Shown: piece by piece, positions 24,519 to 33,208 of the stretch
Numbering within the stretch: position 1 is the first letter of the stretch
Layout: each line of letters opens with the position of its first letter
Assembly: GCF_051433195.1 (NCBI RefSeq)
Contig: NZ_JBHMFT010000001.1
Span: 124,001 to 188,000, forward strand
DNA length: 64,000 nt
Direction: 5' to 3'
Origin: Falsiroseomonas sp051433195
Lineage (GTDB): Bacteria; Pseudomonadota; Alphaproteobacteria; Acetobacterales; Acetobacteraceae
Notes under the pieces: model-generated
Told to the model about the DNA's origin: nothing
Databases searched by the model: none
Seen by the model: the letters and a program-made list of their open reading frames with translations, nothing else
Position numbers and translations under genes: made by a program

Positions 24519-25502
24519 CTATTCCGCGCGGATGTTGGCGCTGCGCACCACCTCGCGCCAGCGGGCGCTCTCGGCCTGCTGGAAGGCGCGGTACTCCTCC
24601 GGCGAGTTCGCCACCACCTCGAAGCCGATGGCGCCCAGGCGCTGCACGCTCTCGGGGTGTTTCAGCGCCGCCACCGCGGCCTCGTGCACCTTCGCCAGCA
24701 CCGGCTGCGGCACGCCCGCCGGCGCCATCAGCGCCTGCCAGGAGGTGACGACGAAATCCGGCAGCCCCGCCTCCGCAGCCGTCGGCACGTCCGGCAGCAC
24801 TGTGCTGCGCGTGGCACTCGTCAGCATGATGGCGCGCAGGCGGCCGCCCTGGATATGCGTCGCCACGGTGCCGAGGTTCTGGAAGGACAGCTGCACGTTG
24901 CCGGCGATCAGGTCCGTCGCCGCCGCGGCGCCGCCCTGGTAGGGGATGTGCGTCACCTCGGTGCCGGTGCGCTGCTTGAACAGCTCCATCGTCAGGTGGT
25001 CCGAGGATCCGACGCCGGAGGTGGAGTAGCTGGCGCGCCCGCCATTCGCCTTCAGCCAGGCCACCACCTCCGGCAGGGTCCGCGCCGGCACCTTTTCCGC
25101 ATTCACCACCAGCACGTTGGGCGTCGTCACGGCCAGCGTCACCGGTGCCAGGTCGCGGATCGGGTCGTAGCCGAGGTTCGGCCGCAGCGCCGCGTTGATG
25201 GCGAAGACGCCGATCGACCCCACGAACAGCATGTGCCCATCCGCCGGCGCCCGCATCACCTGCCGCGCCGCGACCTCTCCGTTCGCGCCGGGCCGGTTCT
25301 CCGCGACCACCGGCTGCCCCACGGCCTGCGCCATCCGGTTGGCGATGGTGCGGGCGATGATGTCGGAGGGGCCGCCGGCGACGAAGGGCACCAGGATGGT
25401 GACGGGGCGGTTCGGCCAGGGCGCCGCATTGCCCTGGGCGCGGGCGAGCCCCGGCAGCAGCGGCGTGGCGGCGAGCGTGCTCAGCAGGGTTCGGCGCAGC
25501 AT
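24519..25502 (-). CDS. Bug-family periplasmic receptor
   Basis: A 327-residue Bug receptor. Signal peptide MLRRTLLSTLAATPLLPGL (cleavage after ARA); motifs PVTILVPFVAGGPSDIIART, AENRPGANGEVAARQV, PADGHMLF, YSTSGVGSSDHLTMELF, the ligand-contact IPYQGGAAAATDLIAGNVQ, and the C-terminal PEEYRAFQQAESARW. The ATG at 25502 is chosen by the signal peptide and a GGAGG seven bases upstream. No membrane partner is adjacent. Divergent from gndA with 176 bp between. Confidence 0.92.
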   Translation of the reverse strand: MLRRTLLSTLAATPLLPGLARAQGNAAPWPNRPVTILVPFVAGGPSDIIARTIANRMAQAVGQPVVAENRPGANGEVAARQVMRAPADGHMLFVGSIGVFAINAALRPNLGYDPIRDLAPVTLAVTTPNVLVVNAEKVPARTLPEVVAWLKANGGRASYSTSGVGSSDHLTMELFKQRTGTEVTHIPYQGGAAAATDLIAGNVQLSFQNLGTVATHIQGGRLRAIMLTSATRSTVLPDVPTAAEAGLPDFVVTSWQALMAPAGVPQPVLAKVHEAAVAALKHPESVQRLGAIGFEVVANSPEEYRAFQQAESARWREVVRSANIRAE

Positions 25503-25678
25503 GGGGTGTCCTCCGGGTGGGCCTTTGCGCGGATCATGCGGCGCGGCGCAGGGTCGCGGAAGTCTGCCAGGCGCTGACAAGCCCGCTACCGGCGCTAGTG
25601 CTGGCCGCCGGCCGAACGGTTGCAGCCGCGCCGCGTTCGGAGAGGCAGGAACGCGCCATTTCACGACGAGGACGCCGC

Positions 25679-26689
25679 ATGGGCGGGGAGCAGGACCAGC
25701 GCGGCGAGGCCACCCGCGCCTTCGGCATCGTCGGCCTTGGCCAGATGGGCGGCAACATCGCGCGGCAGGCGCTGGCGAAGGGTTTCCGCGTGGCGGGCCA
25801 GACCCGCGGCGACCCGCCGGCGGACCTGGTCGAGGCGGGCATGGTCGCGCTGCGGGACCCGGCCGGCTTCCGCGCCGCGCTGGACCCGCCGCGCCTGGTC
25901 CTCCTGTGGGTGCCGGCCGGGCCGGTGGTGGACACGGTGCTGGAGGCGGTCGCGGCGGCGCTGGAGCCGGGCGATGTCATCGCCGATGGCGGCAATTCCT
26001 ACTGGGGCGATTCCATCCGGCGCCAGGCCCGCCTGGCGGAACGCGGCCTCGGCTTCGTCGACCTCGGCACCAGCGGCGGCCTGTCCGGCGCCCGCGATGG
26101 CGCCTGCTTCATGGCGGGCGGGGAGGAAGCGGCGGTGGCGCGGCTGGAGGCGATTTGCCGTGCGCTCGCCGTGCCGGGCGGCTTCGTCCATGCCGGCGGG
26201 CCGGGCACCGGGCATCACGTCAAGCTGGTCCACAACGGCATCGAGTTCGGCATGCTGCAGGCAATCGCGGAGGGCTATGCGCTGCTGCGCCACCATGATG
26301 CGCCGCTGGATATCCAGGCGACGCTGGAATGCTGGCGCCATGGCTCCGTCATACGGTCCTGGCTGGTCGACCTGCTGGCCCAGGCGCATGGCGGCGATCC
26401 GGGCCTGGACCGTGCCGAGAGCGGCTTCGTCGAGGATACCGGGGAGGTGAACTGGCTGGTGATGGACGCGATCCGCAAGGAGGTGCCGGTGCCGGTCATC
26501 GCGCAGTCGGTGATGCAGTTGCTGGCCTCCCGCCACGCGCCGCGCGACCGCGACGATGCACGCGCCATCATCGCCATGCGGCACGGCTTCGGCGGGCATC
26601 CGCATGGGCCGGAGGACTCCATCGCCAGGGAACGCCGGGTAGGCCGCGTCGGTCCGCTGCGGGATCCCAACGCGGACCGGCGCGCATGA
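25679..26689 (+). CDS. gndA: 6-phosphogluconate dehydrogenase, decarboxylating, short (GndA/YqeC-like) form
   Basis: A 336-residue NAD(P)-linked dehydrogenase of the short 6PGDH group. N-terminal Rossmann motif FGIVGLGQMGGNIARQAL, then VIADGGNSYWGDSIRR, the substrate loop FVDLGTSGGLSGA, the catalytic lysine region GPGTGHHVKLVHNGIEFGML (about residue 185) and YALL. It oxidises 6-phosphogluconate to ribulose-5-phosphate and CO2. The ATG at 25679 gives a 12-residue basic leader before the fold. Its stop overlaps the next ATG (ATGA); the coupling to a ferric-reductase-like gene is unusual. Confidence 0.9.
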   Translation: MGGEQDQRGEATRAFGIVGLGQMGGNIARQALAKGFRVAGQTRGDPPADLVEAGMVALRDPAGFRAALDPPRLVLLWVPAGPVVDTVLEAVAAALEPGDVIADGGNSYWGDSIRRQARLAERGLGFVDLGTSGGLSGARDGACFMAGGEEAAVARLEAICRALAVPGGFVHAGGPGTGHHVKLVHNGIEFGMLQAIAEGYALLRHHDAPLDIQATLECWRHGSVIRSWLVDLLAQAHGGDPGLDRAESGFVEDTGEVNWLVMDAIRKEVPVPVIAQSVMQLLASRHAPRDRDDARAIIAMRHGFGGHPHGPEDSIARERRVGRVGPLRDPNADRRA

Positions 26690-28008
26690 CGCTGCGCCAG
26701 GCGGGATGGATCGCGCTGTACCTGCTGCTCGTGCTGACGCCGCAGGCGCTGCTGTTCCTGGGCGAGGTGCCGCCGGGGCGGGACTTCTGGTGGAACTTCT
26801 CCATGGCGCTGGGCTTCGCCGGCATGGCGATGATGGGCGTGCAGTTCGCGCTGACGGCGCGCATCCGGCCGATGACCTCGCCCTTCGGCGTCGACATCAT
26901 CTACCTGTTCCACCGCTACCTCGCCTGGATCGCGCTGGCCCTGGTCGCCACGCATTTCGGCATCCTGTGGCTTTGGTACGCGGAGCGGCTTGGCCCCACC
27001 ATCAATCCGCTGCAAGCGTCGTGGGAGTTGACGGCGGGGCGCGCGGCGCTGGTGCTGTTCGGGCTCGCCGTCGTCACCTCCGAATGGCGCCGGCTGCTGC
27101 GGCTGGAATACGGGCTGTGGCGCTACACCCATGTGGTGCTGGCAACCCTCGGCTTCGCCGCCGCGGTCGCGCATATACTCGGCATCGGCTATTTTACCGC
27201 CTCGCCGCTGAATCGCGCGCTGTGGCTGCTGGCGACGCTGTCCTGGCTGCTGCTGCTGGTCTGGACCCGGCTGGTGAAGCCGCTGCACCAAAAGCGCGAG
27301 CCCTGGCGGGTGGTGGAGGTGCGGCCCGGCCGCAACGATGTCTGGACCATCGCCATCGAACCGGACGGGCATCCGGGCCTGCGACCCTTCCTGCCCGGCC
27401 AGTTCGCCTGGCTGACGCTGCGCGCCTCGCCCTTCGGGCTGCGCGAGCATCCCTTCTCCATCGCCTCGGCGCCGGAGGCGCTGCCGCGGCTGGAATTCGG
27501 CATCAAGGAACTGGGCGACTTCACCGGACGGATCGGCGAGGTGCGCCCGGGCGACCCGGCCTGGATCGATGCCCCCTACGGCGTCTTCTCCATCGACCGC
27601 CAGCCGGATGCCGAGGGCATCGTCGGCATCGTCGGCGGCGTCGGCATCACGCCGATGATGAGCATGCTGCGCAGCCTGACGGCACGCGAGGACCGCCGGC
27701 CGGTCTGGCTGTTCTACGGCAACAAGCACTGGGAGGAGGTCGCCTACCGGGAGGAGCTGGAGGCGCTGGCGACCCGGCTCGACCTGCGCCTGGTGCATAT
27801 CCTGGAGGAGCCGCCGGAGGGCTGGCAGGGCGAGACGGGCTTCGTGACGCGGGACCTGCTGGAGAAATACCTGCCGCCGGCCCCGCGCCCCCGCCTGCAC
27901 TGCTTCCTGTGCGGCCCGACGCCGATGACCGCCGCCGCGGAGGCAGCTCTGCACGGGATGGGCGTGAAGGCGTCGCACATCCAGACCGAAATCTTCGAGC
28001 TGGCCTGA
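26686..28008 (+). CDS. Ferric reductase-like membrane flavoprotein
   Basis: A 440-residue protein with an N-terminal ferric-reductase-type transmembrane domain of about six helices and a C-terminal ferredoxin-reductase module. Haem-ligand candidate histidines lie in LFHRYLAWIALALVATHFGIL and LWRYTHVVLATLGFAAAVAHIL. FAD-binding REHPFSIASAPE (about residue 260), NAD(P)-binding IVGGVGITPMMSMLRSL (about 315), and the end LHCFLCGPTPMTAAAE. It probably moves electrons from NAD(P)H across the membrane to an iron or other acceptor. The start overlaps gndA, so co-translation is likely. Confidence 0.87.
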   Translation: MTLRQAGWIALYLLLVLTPQALLFLGEVPPGRDFWWNFSMALGFAGMAMMGVQFALTARIRPMTSPFGVDIIYLFHRYLAWIALALVATHFGILWLWYAERLGPTINPLQASWELTAGRAALVLFGLAVVTSEWRRLLRLEYGLWRYTHVVLATLGFAAAVAHILGIGYFTASPLNRALWLLATLSWLLLLVWTRLVKPLHQKREPWRVVEVRPGRNDVWTIAIEPDGHPGLRPFLPGQFAWLTLRASPFGLREHPFSIASAPEALPRLEFGIKELGDFTGRIGEVRPGDPAWIDAPYGVFSIDRQPDAEGIVGIVGGVGITPMMSMLRSLTAREDRRPVWLFYGNKHWEEVAYREELEALATRLDLRLVHILEEPPEGWQGETGFVTRDLLEKYLPPAPRPRLHCFLCGPTPMTAAAEAALHGMGVKASHIQTEIFELA

Positions 28009-28020
28009 AGGGAGGCACCG

Positions 28021-28107
28021 ATGCGTCGCCGGATCGCGCTTCTCCTCGCCCTGCTGACCGGCCTGCTGGTGCTGCTGATGGCGCTGGGCTTCGCATTGCT
28101 GCGCTGA
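28021..28107 (+). CDS. 28-residue hydrophobic membrane peptide
   Basis: A very short open frame encoding one basic cap (MRRR) and one hydrophobic helix rich in Leu (IALLLALLTGLLVLLMALGF), ending ALLR. It begins 12 bases after the ferric-reductase stop and is preceded by an excellent ribosome-binding site (GGGAGG, 6-base spacing). The single-helix composition and Shine-Dalgarno make it a credible small membrane protein coupled to the reductase. I do not recognise the family; a regulatory or assembly subunit is inference. Confidence 0.6.
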   Translation: MRRRIALLLALLTGLLVLLMALGFALLR

Positions 28108-28173
28108 CAGGACTGATTGCCGGCGGCGCGCGCACAGGATTACAGTTCCGTATCGCTCAGCCGGAATCCTCCC

Positions 28174-29160
28174 ATGCAGATGAACGCCCCCCCGGTCACC
28201 CGCCGCCTGCTGATGGGCGCCGGCGCCACCCTGCTCGCGGCGCCCGCGCTGGCGCAGGCGCCCTGGCCCAGCCGGCCGATCCGGCTGGTGGTGCCGTTCG
28301 GGCCGGGCGGGTCGACCGACGTGCTGGCGCGGCTGCTGACGGAGCAGATGACGCCGCGGCTCGGCCAGCCCTTCGTCATCGAGAACCGGCCGGGCGCCGG
28401 CGCCACGCTCGGCACCGGCGTCGTCGCCGATGCACCGCCGGATGGCTACACGGTGCTGCTGTCGGCGATCAGCGCGTTCTCGGTCGGCAGCACGCTGTAT
28501 CGCGGCCGCATCACCTGGGACCCGGTGCGCAGCTTCGCGCATGTCGGCATGATCCAGTCCGGCTACTACGCGCTGATGGCGAACAACGCCGCGCCGTTCC
28601 GCAACCCCGGCGAGCTGGCCGCCGCCGCGCGCGCCCGGCCCGGCATCGCCTATGCCACCAGCGGCGTGGGCTCGCTGCCGCACCTGTTCATGCTGCGCTT
28701 CGCCCAGGCGGCCAACATCGAGTTGCAGCACATCCCCTATCGCGGCGGCGCGCAGGCGGTGAACGACGTGGTGGCGGGCGTGGTGCCGGTGACGCTGGAC
28801 GGCATCGCGAGTTCCGTGAACCTGATGAGGTCCGGCGGCATCCGCGGCATCGGCATCACCGGCCCGACGCGCCAGCCGCTGTTCCCCGACATGCCGACCT
28901 TCGTCGAGCACGGCTTCCCCGGGCTGGTCGCCGAAGGCTGGGCCGGGATGGCGATGCCCGCCGCGACGCCGCGCCCGATCCAGGACCGCTTCGCCGCGGT
29001 GCTGAAGGAAGTGCTGGAACTGCCCTCCATCATCGCCCGCTACCAGCAACTGGCGATCGACCCGGGCACCCGCTTCGGCGACGCGGCGCAGGCCTTCGTC
29101 GCGAACGAGGTCGAGACCTGGCGGCCGCTCGTCCTCGCCTCCGGCGCCACGGTGGATTGA
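28174..29160 (+). CDS. Bug-family periplasmic receptor
   Basis: A 328-residue Bug receptor with signal peptide (MQMNAPPVTRRLLMGAGATL, cleavage after ALA). Motifs: IRLVVPFGPGGSTDVLARLL, IENRPGAGATLGTGVVADAP, PDGYTVLL, ATSGVGSLPHLFML, HIPYRGGAQAVNDVVAG. The start at 28174 is set by the signal sequence. It shares one base with the following M24 peptidase start (TGATG), so the receptor and the peptidase are coupled: a possible clue that its ligand is a peptide-like or creatine/imino-acid-like compound. That link is inference. Confidence 0.92.
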   Translation: MQMNAPPVTRRLLMGAGATLLAAPALAQAPWPSRPIRLVVPFGPGGSTDVLARLLTEQMTPRLGQPFVIENRPGAGATLGTGVVADAPPDGYTVLLSAISAFSVGSTLYRGRITWDPVRSFAHVGMIQSGYYALMANNAAPFRNPGELAAAARARPGIAYATSGVGSLPHLFMLRFAQAANIELQHIPYRGGAQAVNDVVAGVVPVTLDGIASSVNLMRSGGIRGIGITGPTRQPLFPDMPTFVEHGFPGLVAEGWAGMAMPAATPRPIQDRFAAVLKEVLELPSIIARYQQLAIDPGTRFGDAAQAFVANEVETWRPLVLASGATVD

Positions 29161-30302
29161 TGACCAGCCGCATCGCGACCTTCCGGCAGAAGCTGGAGGG
29201 ACGGGCCGACCTCGCCTTCATCCCGCTCGGCACGACGGACCTGCACTATCTCGCGGGCCTGGCGCGGGACATTCCGAAATACGGGGTCACCATGCATCCC
29301 GGCGATTGGCTGGAAGGCGCCTGGGTGACGCCCGGCCACGCGCCGGTGCTGGCCCTGCCGCGCATGACGGCGGAGTTCGGCGGGCGCGGCGCGCCGGAGG
29401 GCGTGGAACTGCGCGTGCTCGGCGACTGGGACGATCCGGCGAAGCTGGTGTCCGACCTGCTGGCCGGCTTCCGCCTGCCGGCGAGGCCGCGCATCGCCAT
29501 CAGCGAACGCGCGCAGGCCGACAGCCTGGTCCACCTCCAGGCCCTGCTGCCGGATGCCGTCTTCGTCTCCGCCACCGCGATCCTGCGCGAACAGCGCCTG
29601 ATCAAGGCGCCGGAGGAGATCGCGCTGATGCGCGAGGCCGGGCGACGCACGGAAGCCGCCTTCGCCGCGCTGCTGCCGAAATTGCGCTTCGGCATGACGG
29701 AACTCGACGCCATCGCCGAACTCGACTGGCAGATGAAGCGCCAGGACAGCCTCGGCCCGACCTTCACCACCACGCTGTACAACACCGGGCCGAACAACCC
29801 GCTGATGCTCGGCCGCCGGATGGAAAGCTGGAAGCGGCGGATCGAGCCGCCGGTCTCCGTGCTGTTCGACTTCGGCGCCTCGCATGAGGGCCTCTGCTAC
29901 GACTACGGCCGCACCGTGTCCTTCGGCGAGCCCTCCGCCGAGCAGGTCCGGGTGCATGGCCTGGTGATGCAGGCGCAGCGCACCGGCATCGCCGCGCTGA
30001 AGGTCGGCGCGACCTGCGAGAGCGTGGATGCGGTGGCGCGCCAGGTGATCCTGGATGCGGGGCTGGGCGCCGGCTTCCGCCACCGCCTCGGCCACGGCAT
30101 CGGCTGGGACGTGCACGAGCCGCCCTTCCTGACCAGGGGCGATGCGACGGTGCTGCGGGAGGGCATGATGTTCACCATCGAGCCCAGCATCCTGCAGGAC
30201 ACCGGCTTCTCCGCCCGGACCGAGGATGTGGTGGTGGTCCGGGATGCGGGCGGGGAGCGGCTGACGGAGGGCTTCCAGGAATTGCTGGTGGTGGACCATT
30301 AG
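29160..30302 (+). CDS. M24-family metallopeptidase (Xaa-Pro dipeptidase/creatinase fold)
   Basis: A 380-residue pita-bread-fold protein. N-terminal creatinase-like domain (FIPLGTTDLHYLAGL) and a C-terminal M24 domain with metal-ligand motifs: LFDFGASHEGLCYDYGRT (two Asp), HRLGHGIGWDVHEPPFL (His), MMFTIEPSI (Glu) and SARTEDVVVV (Glu). All five classical ligands appear conserved, so it should be an active dinuclear hydrolase. Peptidase P or creatinase-like substrate cannot be separated by eye. ATG overlaps the Bug receptor stop by one base, implying a Bug-M24 operon, with another Bug gene 41 bases on. Confidence 0.88.
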   Translation: MTSRIATFRQKLEGRADLAFIPLGTTDLHYLAGLARDIPKYGVTMHPGDWLEGAWVTPGHAPVLALPRMTAEFGGRGAPEGVELRVLGDWDDPAKLVSDLLAGFRLPARPRIAISERAQADSLVHLQALLPDAVFVSATAILREQRLIKAPEEIALMREAGRRTEAAFAALLPKLRFGMTELDAIAELDWQMKRQDSLGPTFTTTLYNTGPNNPLMLGRRMESWKRRIEPPVSVLFDFGASHEGLCYDYGRTVSFGEPSAEQVRVHGLVMQAQRTGIAALKVGATCESVDAVARQVILDAGLGAGFRHRLGHGIGWDVHEPPFLTRGDATVLREGMMFTIEPSILQDTGFSARTEDVVVVRDAGGERLTEGFQELLVVDH

Positions 30303-30343
30303 CTGCTCCAGACTGTTCCGGCTGAACGGGGGAAACACATCCA

Positions 30344-31312
30344 ATGACCACACGGCGCGGCGCCCTTGCGGGCCTGGCGACACTTCTTGCCGCCCCCGCG
30401 GTGCTGGCGCAGCCGGCCTGGACGCCCAGCCGGCCGCTGCGGATGTTCGTCACCTATCCGCCCGGCGGCGTCACCGACATCGTCGGCCGCATCTCCGCCG
30501 ATGCGCTGGGCCAGGAACTCGGCCAGCCGGTGGTGGTGGAGAACCGCGCGGGCGCCGGTGGCAATGTCGGCATGCAGGCGGCGCTGGCCGCGCCGGCGGA
30601 TGGCACCACGCTGCTGCTCGGCACCGTCGCGATGTTCGGCGTGAACCCGATCCTCTACGCCAATTCCGGCGTCGATGGCGTGCGGGACTTCGTGCCGCTC
30701 GGCATGCTGGGGGAGGCGGCGAACGTGCTCTCCGCCATCCCCACGCGGCTCGATGTCCGCAGCGTGGCGGCGCTGGTGGCGGAGGCGAAGCGGCGCACGC
30801 TGACCTATGGCTCGGTCGGCAATGGCAGCTCCTCCCACCTCTCGGCGGTGCTGCTGCTGAAGAGCCAGGGGATCGAGGCGACGCATGTGCCCTATCGCGG
30901 CTCCGCGCCCCTGGTCACGGCGATGCTCTCGAAGGAGGTCGATTTCGGCTTCGACACCACCGCGACCTCCACCGCGCATGTGCAATCCGGCGCCTTCCGC
31001 GCGCTCGGCGTCACCACGGCCCGCCGCGCCTCCTCCCTGCCGGAGGTGCCGACGATGCAGGAGGCGGGGCTGGCGGGCTATGCGCTCAGCGTCTGGTTCG
31101 GCGTCTTCGCCCCCGCCGCCACCCCCGCCGCGCCGCGCGCCCGGCTCGCCGAGGCAGTGGCCCGCATCCAGACCCCGGCGCTGGCGGAGAAGCTGCGGCG
31201 CGCCTTCGTCGATCCGCTGACGGTGCCGCCGGCCGAACTGCCGGGCTGGTTCGCCGCCGATGCCGCCCGCTGGCAGCAGGTGGCCCGCGATGCAGGCATC
31301 GGCCTCAACTGA
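30344..31312 (+). CDS. Bug-family periplasmic receptor
   Basis: A 322-residue Bug receptor following the M24 gene. Signal peptide MTTRRGALAGLATLLAAP (cleavage after VLA); motifs LRMFVTYPPGGVTDIVGRIS, VENRAGAGGNVGMQAALAAP, ADGTTLLLG, YGSVGNGSSSHLSAVLLL, VPYRGSAPLVTAMLS. The three genes 28174-31312 form a receptor-peptidase-receptor unit. The two receptors differ substantially in sequence, so the second is not a recent duplication. Confidence 0.92.
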   Translation: MTTRRGALAGLATLLAAPAVLAQPAWTPSRPLRMFVTYPPGGVTDIVGRISADALGQELGQPVVVENRAGAGGNVGMQAALAAPADGTTLLLGTVAMFGVNPILYANSGVDGVRDFVPLGMLGEAANVLSAIPTRLDVRSVAALVAEAKRRTLTYGSVGNGSSSHLSAVLLLKSQGIEATHVPYRGSAPLVTAMLSKEVDFGFDTTATSTAHVQSGAFRALGVTTARRASSLPEVPTMQEAGLAGYALSVWFGVFAPAATPAAPRARLAEAVARIQTPALAEKLRRAFVDPLTVPPAELPGWFAADAARWQQVARDAGIGLN

Positions 31313-31317
31313 TCCCT

Positions 31318-31442
31318 GCGGCGTCAATGGGTGACCTGCGGCCGGCACTGCCGGCCGAGCGCCCGAACGGCGCCCCCAATTGCCGATGGGGCCAGTGCCG
31401 CGCAGCCCAGCGGCCGGAGGCCGCGCCCGGCTCTTGAGGGCG
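31318..31442. repeat. Copy A of a GC-rich repeat flanking fhs
   Basis: This segment begins GCGGCGTCAATGGGTGACC (31318-31336) and ends with a 55-nt block (31388-31442). Both parts recur in the same order and orientation after fhs at 33209-33294: the first block matches 18 of 19 bases, the 55-nt block matches 44 of 55. Copy A has about 40 more bases between the blocks than copy B. It lies in the 207-bp gap before fhs and has no convincing open frame. Confidence 0.7.
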
Positions 31443-31475
31443 CTGGTATGAAAGGCGGGTTGCCGCAGGATTAAG

Positions 31476-31492
31476 GTCCGGATAAGCCGGAC
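31476..31492 (+). promoter_or_regulatory. Hairpin in the fhs leader
   Basis: A perfect 6-bp inverted repeat (GTCCGG/CCGGAC, 5-base loop ATAAG) 28 bases before the fhs start, between repeat copy A and the gene. It is too weak and too T-poor for a terminator; it could be a protein-binding dyad or a leader RNA stem. No THF riboswitch motif is recognisable by eye. Confidence 0.3.
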
Positions 31493-31519
31493 GTCGACAC
31501 GCGGGGGATTCGAGAAGAA

Positions 31520-33190
31520 ATGGCCACCGATCTCGACATCGCCCGCGCGGCGACCTTGCGCCCGATCGCGGAGATCGCGGAGCGTGCCGGCATCCCGGAC
31601 AGCGCGCTGGAGCCCTACGGCAAGTACAAGGCCAAGATCGGCAACGGCTTCGTGGCGGAGGCCTCGGCGCGGCCCGCCGGCGCGCTCGTGCTGGTCACCG
31701 GCATCAGCCCGACCCCGGCCGGCGAAGGCAAGACCACCACCACCATCGGCCTCGGCGATGCGCTGAACGCGCTGGGGACGAAGACGATGATCGCGCTGCG
31801 GGAGCCCTCGCTCGGCCCCTGCTTTGGCGTGAAGGGCGGCGCGACCGGCGGCGGCTATGCGCAGGTGCTGCCGATGGAGGACATCAACCTCCACTTCACC
31901 GGCGACTTCCACGCCATCACCAGTGCCAACAACCTGCTCTCGGCCATGGTGGACAACCACCTGTACTGGGGCAACGAGCTGAACCTGGACCCGCGCCGGG
32001 TGTCCTGGCGCCGCGCCATGGACATGAACGATCGTAACCTGCGCGACTGCGTGGTCGGCATGGGCGGCGCCAGCCAGGGCGTGGTGCGGGAGGATGGCTT
32101 CGACATCACCGTGGCCTCCGAGGTCATGGCCGTGTTCTGCCTGTCGCGCGACCTGGCGGATCTGCAGGACCGGCTGGGGCGGATGATCGTCGGCCGCCGG
32201 CGCGACGGCACCGCCGTCACCGCGCGCGACATCAAGGCGGATGGGGCCATGGCGGCGCTGCTGCGGGATGCGCTGGCGCCGAACCTGGTGCAATCCATCG
32301 AGGGTTCGCCCGCTTTGGTTCATGGCGGTCCCTTCGCCAACATCGCGCATGGCTGCAACAGCGTGGTGGCGACGCGGCTTGGCCTCGGCTTGGCCGATGT
32401 GGTGGTGACGGAAGCGGGCTTCGGCGCCGACCTGGGCGCGGAGAAGTTCCTCGACATCAAGTGCCGGCTCGCCGGGCTGAACCCGGCCGCCTGCGTCATC
32501 GTCGCGACCGTCCGGGCGCTGAAGATGCATGGCGGCGTGGCGAAGTCCGACCTGGGGCGGGAGGATGTGGCGGCGGTGGAGCGCGGCATCGCCAACCTCG
32601 CGCGCCACGTCGAGAACATCCACAAATTCGGCCTGCCCGTGGTGGTGGCGCTGAACCGCTTCGACACCGACACGCCGGCCGAGATCAAGGCGATCCAGGC
32701 CGCCATGGCGCGGCTGGACACCCAGGCGATCCTCTGCACCCATTGGTCCGACGGTGCCGCGGGGGCCGAGGAACTGGCGCGCGCCGTGCTGGCCCGGATC
32801 GAGGCCGGCGCCGCCCGCTTTCAGCCGATCTACCCCGATGCCATGCCGCTCGCCGACAAGCTACGGACCATCGCGAAGGAGGTCTACCGTGCGAAGGACG
32901 TGGCGATTCCAGCCCCCGCCCTGCAGCGCCTGGCGCGGTGGGAGGGGGAGGGCTTCGGCCACCTGCCGGTCTGCGTCGCCAAGACCCAGTATTCGTTCAG
33001 TGCCGACCCCACCGCGCTCGGCGCGCCGGTGGACCACGTCCTGCCGGTGCGCGACGTGCGGCTTTCGGCCGGTGCGGGCTTCGTGGTGGCGGTGTGCGGG
33101 GAGATCATGACCATGCCCGGCCTGCCACGTCGCCCGGCGGCGGAGTCCATCGGGCTGGATGCGGAAGGCCGGATCGAGGGGCTGTTCTGA
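31520..33190 (+). CDS. fhs: Formate-tetrahydrofolate ligase
   Basis: A 556-residue 10-formyl-THF synthetase, the family's usual length. ATP loop TPAGEGKTTTTIGLGDALN near residue 68, the GPCFGVKGGATGGGYAQV, HFTGDFHAITSANNLLSAM and LGADLGAEKFLDIKC motifs, and the C-terminal EIMTMPGLPRRPAAESIGLD. It charges formate onto THF for one-carbon metabolism. It stands alone, not with folD or glyA, and both flanks carry related GC-rich repeats. Confidence 0.98.
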   Translation: MATDLDIARAATLRPIAEIAERAGIPDSALEPYGKYKAKIGNGFVAEASARPAGALVLVTGISPTPAGEGKTTTTIGLGDALNALGTKTMIALREPSLGPCFGVKGGATGGGYAQVLPMEDINLHFTGDFHAITSANNLLSAMVDNHLYWGNELNLDPRRVSWRRAMDMNDRNLRDCVVGMGGASQGVVREDGFDITVASEVMAVFCLSRDLADLQDRLGRMIVGRRRDGTAVTARDIKADGAMAALLRDALAPNLVQSIEGSPALVHGGPFANIAHGCNSVVATRLGLGLADVVVTEAGFGADLGAEKFLDIKCRLAGLNPAACVIVATVRALKMHGGVAKSDLGREDVAAVERGIANLARHVENIHKFGLPVVVALNRFDTDTPAEIKAIQAAMARLDTQAILCTHWSDGAAGAEELARAVLARIEAGAARFQPIYPDAMPLADKLRTIAKEVYRAKDVAIPAPALQRLARWEGEGFGHLPVCVAKTQYSFSADPTALGAPVDHVLPVRDVRLSAGAGFVVAVCGEIMTMPGLPRRPAAESIGLDAEGRIEGLF

Positions 33191-33203
33191 CCCGAAAGGG
33201 TCA
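33188..33203 (+). terminator. Hairpin spanning the fhs stop codon
   Basis: A perfect 6-bp stem, TGACCC and GGGTCA, closed by a GAAA (GNRA) tetraloop, with the fhs stop TGA as its first three bases. Very stable for its size, so it may protect the mRNA 3' end or act in termination; no T-run follows. Confidence 0.45.
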
Positions 33204-33208
33204 TGCCA

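Noticed and set aside
26706..30302. A 1198-residue open frame spanning the ferric reductase, Bug and M24 genes
   Set aside because: It is a GC-driven read-through; only the M24 part from 29160 is coding. The other genes lie in different frames.
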